Origin: an uncultured Collinsella sp.
GTDB lineage: Bacteria; Actinomycetota; Coriobacteriia; Coriobacteriales; Coriobacteriaceae
DNA: 64,000 bases
Direction of reading: 5' to 3'
Assembly: GCA_902494345.1 (NCBI GenBank)
Contig: CABUSV010000001.1
Location: forward strand, 1-64,000
The notes under the pieces were generated by a model. It ran no database searches. It saw nothing but the letters and a program-made list of their open reading frames with translations, and was not told where the DNA came from. Of the stretch, positions 11,113-19,707 are shown one piece after another. A program made the translations under genes and the position numbers. Within the stretch, counting starts at the first letter, position 1; every line of letters starts with the position of its first letter.

Positions 11113-12003
11113 ATGGCATACCGTCTGGACATCAAGCGCATTCTTTCGATGAACTTCTTTCACGACCTGCCCCAGATTATGTTGGGGTGCGCTCTGGCCG
11201 CTATTGCGACCGACCTGTTTTTGATTCCCAACGGCCTTGCTGCCGGTGGCGTTACGGGCCTTGCCACCATTATCCAGGCGGTCGGTGCGTCGCGCGGCCT
11301 ATCGCTTCCCGTTGGTATTCAGACGATCGTGATGAACGCCTTGCTGTTGTTGGTCGTTATGCGCGAGGGCGGCATGTTCTACGTGGTGCAGACCGCGACG
11401 GGCTTTGTGCTGCTGGGCTTCTTTACCGATCTGTTCGCCCCGTTTGTAGCACCTCTGGCGGATGCGGACCTGATGCTCCCTGCCATGTGGGGCGGCATTA
11501 TTACGGGCATCGGTTACGGCATGGTGTTGCGCGCCGGCGCCAACACCGGCGGCTCGGACACGATTGGCCAAATCATCTCGCGTAACACCTCGCTGCCGGT
11601 GGGCTCGACCGTCATGGCGATCGATGTCGCCGTATGCGCGCTGTCGGCTCCGGTCTTTTCAATCGAAAACGCACTGTATGCAGGCCTTTCTATGGTCATT
11701 AGCGGTTACGTGATCGATGCCGTGGTCGATGGTGGCAACAAACGCCGTATGGTACTCATCATCTCGGACAAGTTCCCTGATATCGCTGCCGATATCATGT
11801 ATGGTCTGGGTCGTGGTTGTACCAAGTTTAAGGCGACTGGCATGTATTCGGGTGCCGAGAAGCCGGTGATCATGGTCATCGTGAGCCGTCGAGAGCTCAA
11901 TACCCTCAAGACGATTGTGCGCGAGCGCGATCCTCACGCCATTGTGACGGTCGCTGACGTTACGGAAGCCTTCGGCGAGGGATTCAAGGACATTAGCGCG
12001 TAG
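11113..12003 (+). CDS. YitT-family membrane protein
   Basis: A 296-residue inner membrane protein of the YitT family (DUF161 plus C-terminal DUF2179). Hydrophobic segments are visible at about 20-40, 55-80, 90-110, 120-140 and 175-200, followed by a soluble C-terminal domain from about 215 with GRGCTKFKATGMYSG. The family's transport role is not well defined; some members are annotated as possible transporters. GGGAGG lies six bases before the ATG at 11113; the frame extends eight codons further upstream through terminator DNA. It is a single-gene unit. Confidence 0.85.
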   Translation: MAYRLDIKRILSMNFFHDLPQIMLGCALAAIATDLFLIPNGLAAGGVTGLATIIQAVGASRGLSLPVGIQTIVMNALLLLVVMREGGMFYVVQTATGFVLLGFFTDLFAPFVAPLADADLMLPAMWGGIITGIGYGMVLRAGANTGGSDTIGQIISRNTSLPVGSTVMAIDVAVCALSAPVFSIENALYAGLSMVISGYVIDAVVDGGNKRRMVLIISDKFPDIAADIMYGLGRGCTKFKATGMYSGAEKPVIMVIVSRRELNTLKTIVRERDPHAIVTVADVTEAFGEGFKDISA

Positions 12004-12210
12004 GGGCGACCGCGTTCCATCCAAAAGACGTTCACATTGATAAACCGTTTCATCAGCGGTTCTGCCTGCTAAATTGTTCAAATAATGATAAAAACTCTGG
12101 TAAAGCCATCAGTTTCCAGCATAATGAATGACGTACGTGCATTGCGGCTGTGTTGGGATTACCTTCGGTGCCGTGCGCATTTTGTCTAATGAGGATGAAA
12201 GGAAGGCACA

Positions 12211-13041
12211 ATGAGCGACGAAGAGCTCAAAAAGGTTGCCAACGAGGTAAGGAAGGGCATCGTCACCGGCGTGCACGCTGCCAAGTCCGGCCATCCGGGC
12301 GGTTCGCTCGGCGCTGCCGACATCATGACCTATCTGTACTTTGAGGAAATGAGCGTCGACCCGGCCGACCCCCGCAAGGCCGACCGCGACCGCTTCGTGC
12401 TTTCCAAGGGTCACTGCGCGCCTGGTCTGTACGCCGTGCTCGCCGAGCGCGGATTCTTCCCCAAGGAGGATCTCGAGACGCTGCGCCACATCGGCAGCCA
12501 CCTGCAGGGCCATCCCAACATGAACGACACCCCGGGCGTCGACATGTCCACCGGCTCGCTCGGCCAGGGCATCTCCGCCGCCGTGGGCATGGCCGTTGCC
12601 GCCAAGCACTGGGGCGACGACTATCGCACCTACGCCCTGCTGGGCGACGGCGAGAGCGAGGAGGGCCAGGTCTGGGAGGCCGCCATGTTTGCCGGCAACC
12701 AGCAGCTCGACAACCTCTGCGTGATCGTCGACCATAACGGCCTGCAGATCGACGGCCCCGTCGAGGAGGTCAACGACCCTATGCCGCTCGCCGACAAGTT
12801 CCGCGCCTTCAAGTTCCATGTGGTGGAGCTCGCCGACGGCAACGACTTCGACCAGATCCGCGCCGCCTTTGCCGAGGCCCGCGCCACCAAGGGTCAGCCG
12901 ACCGCCATTATCGCCGAGACCACGAAGGGCAAGGGCGTCTCCTTTATGGAGAACCAGGTGGGTTGGCACGGTAAGGCCCCCAACGATGAACAGTTTGAGC
13001 AGGCCATGGCAGAGCTCACGGCCGCCGGAGAGGAGCTCTAG
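12211..13041 (+). CDS. Transketolase, N-terminal (TPP-binding) subunit
   Basis: A 276-residue subunit carrying the thiamine diphosphate-binding half of transketolase. Key motifs are SGHPGGSLGAADI, SKGHCAPGLYA, and the TPP/Mg motif LLGDGESEEGQVWEAAMFAG ending in NN-type residues (VDHNGLQIDG). It acts in the non-oxidative pentose phosphate pathway in the cytosol. The pyrimidine-binding half is encoded by the next gene, one base downstream, so the holoenzyme is a two-subunit type common in anaerobes. AAGGAAGG precedes the ATG by six bases. The subunits together match a full transketolase in length. Confidence 0.93.
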   Translation: MSDEELKKVANEVRKGIVTGVHAAKSGHPGGSLGAADIMTYLYFEEMSVDPADPRKADRDRFVLSKGHCAPGLYAVLAERGFFPKEDLETLRHIGSHLQGHPNMNDTPGVDMSTGSLGQGISAAVGMAVAAKHWGDDYRTYALLGDGESEEGQVWEAAMFAGNQQLDNLCVIVDHNGLQIDGPVEEVNDPMPLADKFRAFKFHVVELADGNDFDQIRAAFAEARATKGQPTAIIAETTKGKGVSFMENQVGWHGKAPNDEQFEQAMAELTAAGEEL

Positions 13042-13042
13042 G

Positions 13043-13984
13043 ATGGCAGACGTCAAGAAAATCGCCACGCGCGTAAGCTACGGCGAGGCCCTCGTCGAGC
13101 TCGCCAACGAGCACGATGACTTTGTGGTCCTCGACGCCGACCTGGCCGCCGCCACCCAGACCGGCAAGTTTAAGGCCGCCTGCCCCGACCGCTTCTTCGA
13201 TGTGGGCATCGCCGAGAGCAACCTGATGGGTGTCGCCGCCGGTATCGCGACCACCGGCCGCGTTGCCTTCGCGAGCACCTTTGCCATGTTTGCCGCCGGC
13301 CGCGCCTTTGAGCAGGTCCGTAACTCCATCGGCTACCCGCATCTCAACGTTAAGATCGGTGCCACGCATGCCGGTATCTCGGTGGGCGAGGATGGCGCCA
13401 CGCACCAGTGCTGCGAGGATATTGCCCTCATGCGCGTCATCCCCGGCATGACTGTGATCGTTCCTGCCGACGACGTCGAGGCCCGCGCCGTAACGCGCGC
13501 CGCCTACGAGTGCGACGGTCCGGTGTACATGCGCTTCGCTCGTTTGGCCTCGCCGGTTATCAACGACCCCGAGACCTACAACTTCGAGTTGGGTAAGGGC
13601 ATTGTCATGCGCGAGGGCGCCGACGTCACCATCATCGCCTGCGGCCTGATGGTCGGCGAGGTTCTCGAGGCCGCCGAGCAGCTCGCTGCCGAGGGCATCG
13701 ACGCCGAGGTCATCAACATGCACACCATCAAGCCCATCGATGCCGACCTGATCGTCAAGAGCGCCACCAAGACCGGCCACGTCGTGACCGTCGAGGAGCA
13801 TTCTGTAATCGGTGGCCTGGGCAGCGCCGTTGCCGACGTCCTGTGCGAGCAGTGCCCGACGCCCCTCAAGAAGATCGGCGTCAACGACACCTTTGGCGAG
13901 TCCGGCCCGGGTGCCGAGCTCCTGCACAAGTACGGCCTGGACGCCGCCAACATCGTGGCGACCACCAAGGAGTTCTTGGCCTAG
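13043..13984 (+). CDS. Transketolase, C-terminal (pyrimidine-binding) subunit
   Basis: A 313-residue partner of the preceding subunit. It holds the catalytic Glu region FDVGIAESNLMGVAAG, the STFAMFAAGRAFEQVRN segment and the C-terminal domain with VVTVEEHSVIGGLGSA. Together the two genes give a complete transketolase that moves two-carbon units between sugar phosphates. The ATG at 13043 overlaps the stop region of the first subunit closely (TAGGATG) and uses the AGGAGCT just before it, implying translational coupling. A terminator follows 47 bases after the stop. 1-deoxyxylulose-5-phosphate synthase was considered, but that enzyme is normally a single chain. Confidence 0.92.
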   Translation: MADVKKIATRVSYGEALVELANEHDDFVVLDADLAAATQTGKFKAACPDRFFDVGIAESNLMGVAAGIATTGRVAFASTFAMFAAGRAFEQVRNSIGYPHLNVKIGATHAGISVGEDGATHQCCEDIALMRVIPGMTVIVPADDVEARAVTRAAYECDGPVYMRFARLASPVINDPETYNFELGKGIVMREGADVTIIACGLMVGEVLEAAEQLAAEGIDAEVINMHTIKPIDADLIVKSATKTGHVVTVEEHSVIGGLGSAVADVLCEQCPTPLKKIGVNDTFGESGPGAELLHKYGLDAANIVATTKEFLA

Positions 13985-14030
13985 GGCAAGACGAGGCAAA
14001 GTATCGCCTCAACAACCACATGCAAACCAG

Positions 14031-14067
14031 AACAGGGGCGTCCCCAAAGAGGGCGCCCCTGTTTTTT
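14031..14067 (+). terminator. Terminator after the transketolase genes
   Basis: AACAGGGGCG (14031-14040) pairs perfectly with CGCCCCTGTT (14054-14063), followed by further T residues. Confidence 0.88.
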
Positions 14068-14206
14068 GTCGGCAACAAACAAATCAGGCCCGCACCAAGT
14101 AAAGGCCTCCTCCGGGAAACGGGCCCATCCCAGCCAAGTGCAATTCAGCCCCCAAGCATAGCGCTGCTGCACCCAAGTAAAACGCAGCGACCCCTTAGTT
14201 ACCGCA

Positions 14207-14329
14207 GGCCGGGCACAGGGTTACTCTCCAAATCTTTCCGCAGGACGGAGGAGCCCCCGCCGCGCGAAGCGCGCAGCGGGGGCTCCGACATGTCCGAGGA
14301 CGATTTGGAGAGTAGCCCTGTGCCCGGCC
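14207..14329. repeat. 123-base near-perfect palindrome upstream of ftsE
   Basis: The outer arms are 28 bases each (14207-14234 and 14302-14329) and match at 27 positions. Nested inside, GGAGCCCCCGC (from about 14249) pairs with GCGGGGGCTCC (ending about 14285), around CGCGCGAAGCGCGC. The transcript would form one long rod. It lies between the transketolase terminator and the ftsE promoter and has no open reading frame of note. It could be a mobile palindrome or a structured leader. Confidence 0.85.
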
Positions 14330-14382
14330 GACGGGATCCCTAAGCACGCCATGCTTCTTATGTGCAGCAAAGCTAATGCTGC

Positions 14383-14388
14383 TAAAAT
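14383..14388 (+). promoter_or_regulatory. Possible -10 element for ftsEX
   Basis: TAAAAT lies 46 bases before the ftsE start codon in an AT-rich stretch. A clear -35 is not seen at the right spacing. Confidence 0.35.
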
Positions 14389-14433
14389 ACAAAGCGCTCA
14401 TGTAGTTTAAACGCACGACGATAAGGAGCACCA

Positions 14434-15654
14434 GTGGGTAACCACTTCCGTACCTCCGGTGCGGGCGATGATGCCCCCAAGACGCAGACAGGCGTCCAGG
14501 GCAGTCGTTTCGCCACTCCGGATTCAGAGGGCCAGCCTGTTGCTCAGGTCCCCGCTCAGCCGGCAGATCAGGCACAGCCGGCATCCGATCCCTTTGCCTA
14601 CAATCCCAACAGTGATGTCGCGCTTTCTGGCACGGCGGGTTTTGAGCCCGTTCAGGCCGTGACCGCTCGCGTGGAGCAGCCTCAGACTGGCGCCGCCACG
14701 CCGCAGCCTACCATGGCCGGCATTCCCGACCCCTTGGCCCCTGCGACGCCGGCTCCTCAGCCTGCGCAGTCCGGTCTCTTTGCTGCTATTCCCGACCCCA
14801 CGCAGCCTGCTGCCCCGGTGGTCGAGAGCGATCAGGCCGCCGAGGTCGCAAGCCTCGATAACGCGCTCAACAACCCCGATTTTACGTCGGTGTTTGCGCC
14901 CATCGATCCGCAGGCCAGCCGCAAGAAGATGGCCAAGCAGGCTGGTGTCGAGCCCGTCATCCTTATGGAGCATGTCACCAAGATCTATCCGGCACAGCCC
15001 AACAAGCCTGCACTCGACGACATCAACATCGAGATCTATCCGGGCGAGTTCGTCTTCCTGGTCGGTCACTCCGGCTCGGGTAAGACCACGCTGCTGTCGA
15101 CGCTCAACCGCGACGTCAAGCCGACGAGCGGCCGCATCCTGGTTGCCGGTCAGGACCTCATGAAGATCAAGAACCGCAAGGTTCCGTTCCTGCGCCGCCA
15201 GATTGGCGCCGTTTTCCAGGACTTTAAGCTTCTGCCGCAAAAATCCGCCTACGAAAACGTGGCGTTTGCCCTGCAGTGCATCGGCAAGCCCAAGGGCGTC
15301 ATTCGCAGCCAGGTGCCCGAGGTGCTGCGTCTGGTCGGCCTGGCCGATCAGATGGACTCGCTGCCCGACCAGCTTTCCGGTGGCGAGCAGCAGCGCGTTG
15401 CCGTCGCCCGCGCTATGGTCAACCGTCCGCCGCTGCTGATCTGCGACGAGCCCACGGGTAACCTCGACCCGGCGATCTCGCTGGGCATCATGAAGCTGCT
15501 CGAGCGTATTAACCGCACTGGCACCACCGTGATCGTCGCCACGCACGACCGCGAGATGGTCGATAGCATGCACCGTCGCGTGATCGCCCTCGAGGGCGGC
15601 CACGTTATCCGCGACCAGGAGAGGGGAGGTTACGGCAACTATGGCACCAACTAA
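14434..15654 (+). CDS. ftsE: Cell division ATPase FtsE with long N-terminal extension
   Basis: The ATPase of the FtsEX complex, which sits at the division site and switches peptidoglycan hydrolases on. The ABC domain runs from about residue 174 to 395: Walker A GHSGSGKTT at 211-219, signature LSGGEQQRVAVARAM, Walker B LLICDEPTGNLDP, and H-loop ATHDREMVD. FtsE is normally about 225 residues. Here about 173 Pro/Ala/Gln-rich residues precede it, with repeated IPDP motifs at about 97 and 119. The GTG start at 14434 has AAGGAG five bases before it, and no better start lies near the ABC domain. It overlaps ftsX by 14 bases. Confidence 0.93.
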   Translation: MGNHFRTSGAGDDAPKTQTGVQGSRFATPDSEGQPVAQVPAQPADQAQPASDPFAYNPNSDVALSGTAGFEPVQAVTARVEQPQTGAATPQPTMAGIPDPLAPATPAPQPAQSGLFAAIPDPTQPAAPVVESDQAAEVASLDNALNNPDFTSVFAPIDPQASRKKMAKQAGVEPVILMEHVTKIYPAQPNKPALDDINIEIYPGEFVFLVGHSGSGKTTLLSTLNRDVKPTSGRILVAGQDLMKIKNRKVPFLRRQIGAVFQDFKLLPQKSAYENVAFALQCIGKPKGVIRSQVPEVLRLVGLADQMDSLPDQLSGGEQQRVAVARAMVNRPPLLICDEPTGNLDPAISLGIMKLLERINRTGTTVIVATHDREMVDSMHRRVIALEGGHVIRDQERGGYGNYGTN

Positions 15655-16561
15655 CGTGGGCTACTCCTTCAAAGAGGCAATCAGCCACTTCTTCCGTAAC
15701 TGGACTACCTCGCTCGGCGCCGTCATCACGATCTTCCTTTCGCTGTTTATCATCGGCCTGTTCATCATGGGCTCCGCGATGCTGAACTCCGTGATCGGTA
15801 CCGTCGAGGATCAGGTTGTCATTAATGCCTTTATTAGCGATGACGCCGATCAGGCAGACGTCCAGGCCTTTGAGGCCGAGCTCAAGACGTGGAGCAACGT
15901 CAAGTCCGTGACCTATAAGGATAAGGACGACGCGCTGGCCGAGTACACGAGCAAGATGTCGGGTAACGCCGACGCCACCATGAGCGCGCTCGACGGCCAG
16001 AACCCGCTGCCCGCCTCGTTTGCGATTGAGATGGACGATCCGTCTCAGGTCGAGAGCACGGCCAAGAAGCTCAAGAAGAATGCCGACTTCCAAAAGATCG
16101 CGGACGACGGCGACGTCAACGCGAGCGTACTGTATGGCCAGGAGGAAGTAAGCCGCCTGTTCCAGGTGACCAACTACATCCGTATTGCCGCCGTGGTGCT
16201 CGTCGGCCTGCTGACCTTTATCGCGTTCATCTTTATCAACAACACGATTCGCCTGTCCATCACGGCGCGTCGTCGCGAGATTGCGATTATGCGCCTGGTG
16301 GGCGCCAGCAACGGCTTCATTCGTGGCCCGTTTATCACCGAGGGTGTACTGCAGGCCATTTTGGGCTCGCTGCTTTCCATCGGCGTTCTGGAGCTGCTGC
16401 GCAATCTGATGATTCCGCGTCTGCAGGAGAGCATCGGCTGGATGTCGTTTGCCCTGCCGATGCAGTACTACCTGGTGACCTATGCTGCGCTGATTCTGGT
16501 CGGCGTGATTATCGGTCTCTTTGGTTCTGCCATCGCCATGCGCCGCTACCTGCGCGTGTAG
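15641..16561 (+). CDS. ftsX: Cell division membrane protein FtsX
   Basis: The membrane partner of FtsE, 306 residues. It has a short cytosolic start, a first membrane segment at about 24-45, an extracytoplasmic domain at about 46-175 and three more membrane segments (about 178-203, 230-255 and 275-298). This is the FtsX topology in which the outer loop contacts wall hydrolases. GAGGGGAGG lies ten bases before the ATG, inside the end of ftsE. The pair is followed at once by a terminator. Confidence 0.93.
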   Translation: MAPTNVGYSFKEAISHFFRNWTTSLGAVITIFLSLFIIGLFIMGSAMLNSVIGTVEDQVVINAFISDDADQADVQAFEAELKTWSNVKSVTYKDKDDALAEYTSKMSGNADATMSALDGQNPLPASFAIEMDDPSQVESTAKKLKKNADFQKIADDGDVNASVLYGQEEVSRLFQVTNYIRIAAVVLVGLLTFIAFIFINNTIRLSITARRREIAIMRLVGASNGFIRGPFITEGVLQAILGSLLSIGVLELLRNLMIPRLQESIGWMSFALPMQYYLVTYAALILVGVIIGLFGSAIAMRRYLRV

Positions 16562-16585
16562 GCATGCCTGGAATTCATCCCTTCC

Positions 16586-16619
16586 AACGGGTCGTCTCTT
16601 ATGGGGCGGCCCGTTTTTT
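16586..16619 (+). terminator. Terminator after ftsX
   Basis: AACGGGTCGTC pairs with GGCGGCCCGTT (two G-U pairs), followed by six T. Confidence 0.85.
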
Positions 16620-16684
16620 GTCCCCTAGGGATCATTTGGGTAGACTCTTGGGATGTAAACGGCAATCGATAGTTAGGAGGCGCC

Positions 16685-18820
16685 ATGGGGCGCAATAACA
16701 AGCATAAGCGTGGAGCTCGCAATAAGCGCGCGCCGGTGCGCAGCGAACGCCGTCCGAGCCTGACCGGACGCGTGCAGCTCCATGAACACAGTGCCTATGT
16801 CATAACCGAGAATGGCGACTACAAGGTCATGGGTCGCGGCAAGCGTGAGATCATGGACGGCGATACCGTTGCCGTGAGCATTAAGAACAGCCCGCATGGC
16901 GAGCGTCGCGCCGTGATCGAGGGCGTGGTTGAGCGTGCAGCCATAAGCGTGGTGGGCACGTACCAGACCGCCGGTCCGCTCGGTGTGATTGAGCCGCTCG
17001 ATTCACGCCTGAAGGCCGACTTCTTCATTCTGCCCGAGGATACCTCGGCGGATCGCCTGGGCGTCCGCCCGGGCGATGTCGTTGTCGCGCGCATTTTAAC
17101 CTACCCGACGCGCCTGGAATCGGGCACTGTGACGATCGAACGCCGCATTGGCGGAGATGACGCGCCCGATTTGGGCGTTCAATATGTGATGGCGCGTTAC
17201 GGCTATACCGATAGCTATCCCGAGGTCGCGCTAGACGAGGCCGAGGGGCTTTCGCTCGATGTGTCCGCGGCGCTTAAGGACCCGCTCCGCCGCGATCTGC
17301 GCGACCGCTTTGTCATCACGATCGACCCGGTCGACGCGCGCGACTTTGACGATGCCATTTCGCTGGAGCGTATGCCCGAGGGCGGCTACAAGCTGGGTGT
17401 GCATATCGCCGACGTTTCACACTATGTGGCTTGGGACGGGCATATCGATCTTGAGGCTCGCCATCGCACGACATCGGTGTATCTGGCCGATCGCGTGCTT
17501 CCCATGCTGCCCGAACGCCTGTCCTGTGACCTGTGCTCGCTTCGCCCTGACGAGGACCGTCTTGCGTTTACCGTCGATATCGAGCTCGATGAGCAGGGTC
17601 GCGTGCGGCATTACGATCCGTATCCCAGCGTGATTCGCTCGCGTGTGCGTATGGACTATGATGGCGCCGAGGCGCTGCTGGTGCGTGCCGGCGCGGTTGA
17701 GTATTCGGTGCTGGAGGGCGCGGCCGAGGATGTTGCGGCTGCTGAGGCCTTGCGCGAGGAAGCGCTTGAGCGCGGTCTTGCGTGCGAGGAGGCCGCCCGC
17801 GGCTACAACATCGACCTCGGCGATTTCCTTGTCGCCGCCAACGAACTCGCCGAACTTCGCCGTCGTATTCGTCGCGCCCGCGGCTCAGTCGATTTTGACA
17901 CGGCCGAGATTCGCGCTCTATTGGATGAGGACGGAGTGCCCGTGCAGATTGTGGCGCGTGAGCGTTCGTGTGCCACGTCGCTTATCGAGGAAGCCATGCT
18001 GCTCGCCAACGAGTGCGTTGCAGAGTGGCTGGCGGACCGTGGTATCGAGGCCTGCTATCGCGTGCATGAGGATCCGAGCCCCGATAGCCTGCACGGTGCC
18101 GCCGTTGCGCTGGCGCAGCTAGGCATCATCGACGATCGCCGTGCTGCCGGTATTGCCCTGGGGAGTCCCGACGAGCTACAGGCTGCAGTTGATGCTGCCG
18201 CCGGTACGGCCAACGCACCGCTCGTCAACACGCTGCTTCTGCGCAGCATGCAGCGCGCGCTGTACAAGCCGCGCAACGAGGGCCACTTTGCGCTCGCCGC
18301 GCCGTGTTACTGTCACTTTACGAGTCCCATCCGTCGCTACCCCGATCTGGTGGTGCACCGCGTGCTCAAACTGCAGTTGGCCTATGAGCAGCTCGGCGGC
18401 AAGGACGCCTTGGTCCGTACGCCGCGGCTGATCGGCAAGGGGCGCGAGTCGCTGCCGCGCATTCTGCCGCAGATCTGCCGCGCATGCAGCGATGCCGAGC
18501 GCGCGGCAGATGCCGCCAGCCATGCGACGCAAAAGATCAAGATTGCCCAGTACTATGAGGACCGTCTGGGCGAGCGCTATGCCGGAACCGTCTCGTGGGT
18601 TAGCAGCATGGGCCTTTTTGTGCGCTTGGACCTAACGCAGGTCGAAGGCTTGGTTTCAATCAAGAGCCTGGGCAACGAGTGGTTCGAGTTCGACGAGGAT
18701 GCGCTTACGCTGACGGGTGCCGACACGGGCACTCGTTACGAACTGGGGCAGCGTGTGATCGTCGAGGTCTCGCGCGTCAATACCACGCGTGGGCACTTGG
18801 ACTTTAAGCTTATCCATTAG
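16685..18820 (+). CDS. rnr: Ribonuclease R
   Basis: A processive 3' to 5' exoribonuclease of the RNase II/R family that degrades structured RNA and takes part in trans-translation clean-up. The protein is 711 residues. A basic N-terminus (NNKHKRGARNKRAP) is followed by cold-shock domains (about 25-190), the catalytic RNB domain with TIDPVDARDFDDAIS near 213-227 (the Asp residues bind Mg), and a C-terminal S1 domain (about 615-710, YAGTVSWVSSMGLFVRL). TAGGAGG lies five bases upstream of the ATG. SmpB, often its neighbour, is about 9 kb away in this genome. Confidence 0.95.
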   Translation: MGRNNKHKRGARNKRAPVRSERRPSLTGRVQLHEHSAYVITENGDYKVMGRGKREIMDGDTVAVSIKNSPHGERRAVIEGVVERAAISVVGTYQTAGPLGVIEPLDSRLKADFFILPEDTSADRLGVRPGDVVVARILTYPTRLESGTVTIERRIGGDDAPDLGVQYVMARYGYTDSYPEVALDEAEGLSLDVSAALKDPLRRDLRDRFVITIDPVDARDFDDAISLERMPEGGYKLGVHIADVSHYVAWDGHIDLEARHRTTSVYLADRVLPMLPERLSCDLCSLRPDEDRLAFTVDIELDEQGRVRHYDPYPSVIRSRVRMDYDGAEALLVRAGAVEYSVLEGAAEDVAAAEALREEALERGLACEEAARGYNIDLGDFLVAANELAELRRRIRRARGSVDFDTAEIRALLDEDGVPVQIVARERSCATSLIEEAMLLANECVAEWLADRGIEACYRVHEDPSPDSLHGAAVALAQLGIIDDRRAAGIALGSPDELQAAVDAAAGTANAPLVNTLLLRSMQRALYKPRNEGHFALAAPCYCHFTSPIRRYPDLVVHRVLKLQLAYEQLGGKDALVRTPRLIGKGRESLPRILPQICRACSDAERAADAASHATQKIKIAQYYEDRLGERYAGTVSWVSSMGLFVRLDLTQVEGLVSIKSLGNEWFEFDEDALTLTGADTGTRYELGQRVIVEVSRVNTTRGHLDFKLIH

Positions 18821-18842
18821 CCAAATCCCGACTCATGGTGTG

Positions 18843-18880
18843 CGAGCGGAGGGCGGCCTTTCGGGACCGCCCTTCGCATT
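18843..18880 (+). terminator. Probable terminator after rnr
   Basis: AGGGCGG pairs with CCGCCCT within a longer imperfect stem, then GCATTT. The T tract is short, so efficiency is uncertain. Confidence 0.55.
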
Positions 18881-18939
18881 TGAATCGTGACTACCTTGCC
18901 GCCTGTTCGGCCGCCCGCTTACCTGCTATTTGAGAGGTA

Positions 18940-18978
18940 AAACCTACCAAAATAAACCTGTCCCTTTTTGGCAGGTTT
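18940..18978. repeat. Family-B hairpin upstream of the serine recombinase
   Basis: AAACCTACCAA pairs with TTGGCAGGTTT (10 of 11), and the loop contains AAACCTGTCCC. It ends 20 bases before the recombinase start. Confidence 0.7.
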
Positions 18979-18997
18979 ACAAGAAAGCGGGGATGAG

Positions 18998-19603
18998 ATG
19001 GCGACGGTGTACGGTTATGCGCGGGTGAGTTCGCGAGATCAGAATCTGAATCGGCAGCTGGATGCGCTGGGCGCCTATGGCGTGGGCTCGGCGAATATTT
19101 ATGCCGACCATGCGAGCGGCAAGGACTTCGATCGGCCGCATTATCGCGAGCTGCTGCACGTCCTGGGAGACGGGGACGTGCTGGTGGTGCTTTCTATCGA
19201 CCGACTTGGTCGTAATTACTCCGAGATTCTTGAGGAATGGCGACGCATTACCAAGGAGCTCGGGGTTGCCATTGTGGTGCTGGACATGCCATTGCTTGAC
19301 ACGCGCATCAGGGCCAGCGGCGCGCCGGATGTGACCAACACCCTGATTGCCGATATTGTGCTGCAACTGCTGAGCTACGTGGCGCAGGTGGAGCGCGAGA
19401 ATATCCATCGGCGCCAGGCGGAGGGAATTGCAGCGGCGCGGGCTCGAGGGGTCCGTTTCGGTCGACCTCGCAAGCCGTGCCCTCCTCAGTTTGAGCTGGT
19501 GCGCGATAGCTATGAGGCGGGCGATATTACCCGCAGCCAGGCAGCAAAGTGCCTGGGCGTGTGCGTGGGGACGTTCGATCGCTGGATGCGCGAGGCGGGG
19601 TAG
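18998..19603 (+). CDS. Serine recombinase (resolvase/invertase family)
   Basis: A 201-residue site-specific DNA recombinase. The catalytic domain (about 1-140) has VYGYARVSSRDQNLNRQLDA with the nucleophile Ser at 11 or 12 and SIDRLGRNYSE with the conserved Arg residues. The C-terminal helix-turn-helix (about 160-200, ITRSQAAKCLGVCVGTFDRW) would bind the crossover site. This is the size and order of Hin/Pin/Tn3-resolvase proteins. The ATG at 18998 follows a weak AGCGGGGA; the ATG at 18993 is out of frame. No invertible segment, transposase or res array is evident nearby, so its substrate is unknown. Confidence 0.9.
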   Translation: MATVYGYARVSSRDQNLNRQLDALGAYGVGSANIYADHASGKDFDRPHYRELLHVLGDGDVLVVLSIDRLGRNYSEILEEWRRITKELGVAIVVLDMPLLDTRIRASGAPDVTNTLIADIVLQLLSYVAQVERENIHRRQAEGIAAARARGVRFGRPRKPCPPQFELVRDSYEAGDITRSQAAKCLGVCVGTFDRWMREAG

Positions 19604-19707
19604 GGGTTTGCGTCGCTTTGTCGCTTCCTGTTGCGATTCAAATTTTGATACGGTGACGATGTCATTTGGGGCTACACTCGCTGATATTCAAAAAAGGAGG
19701 TTGGCCC

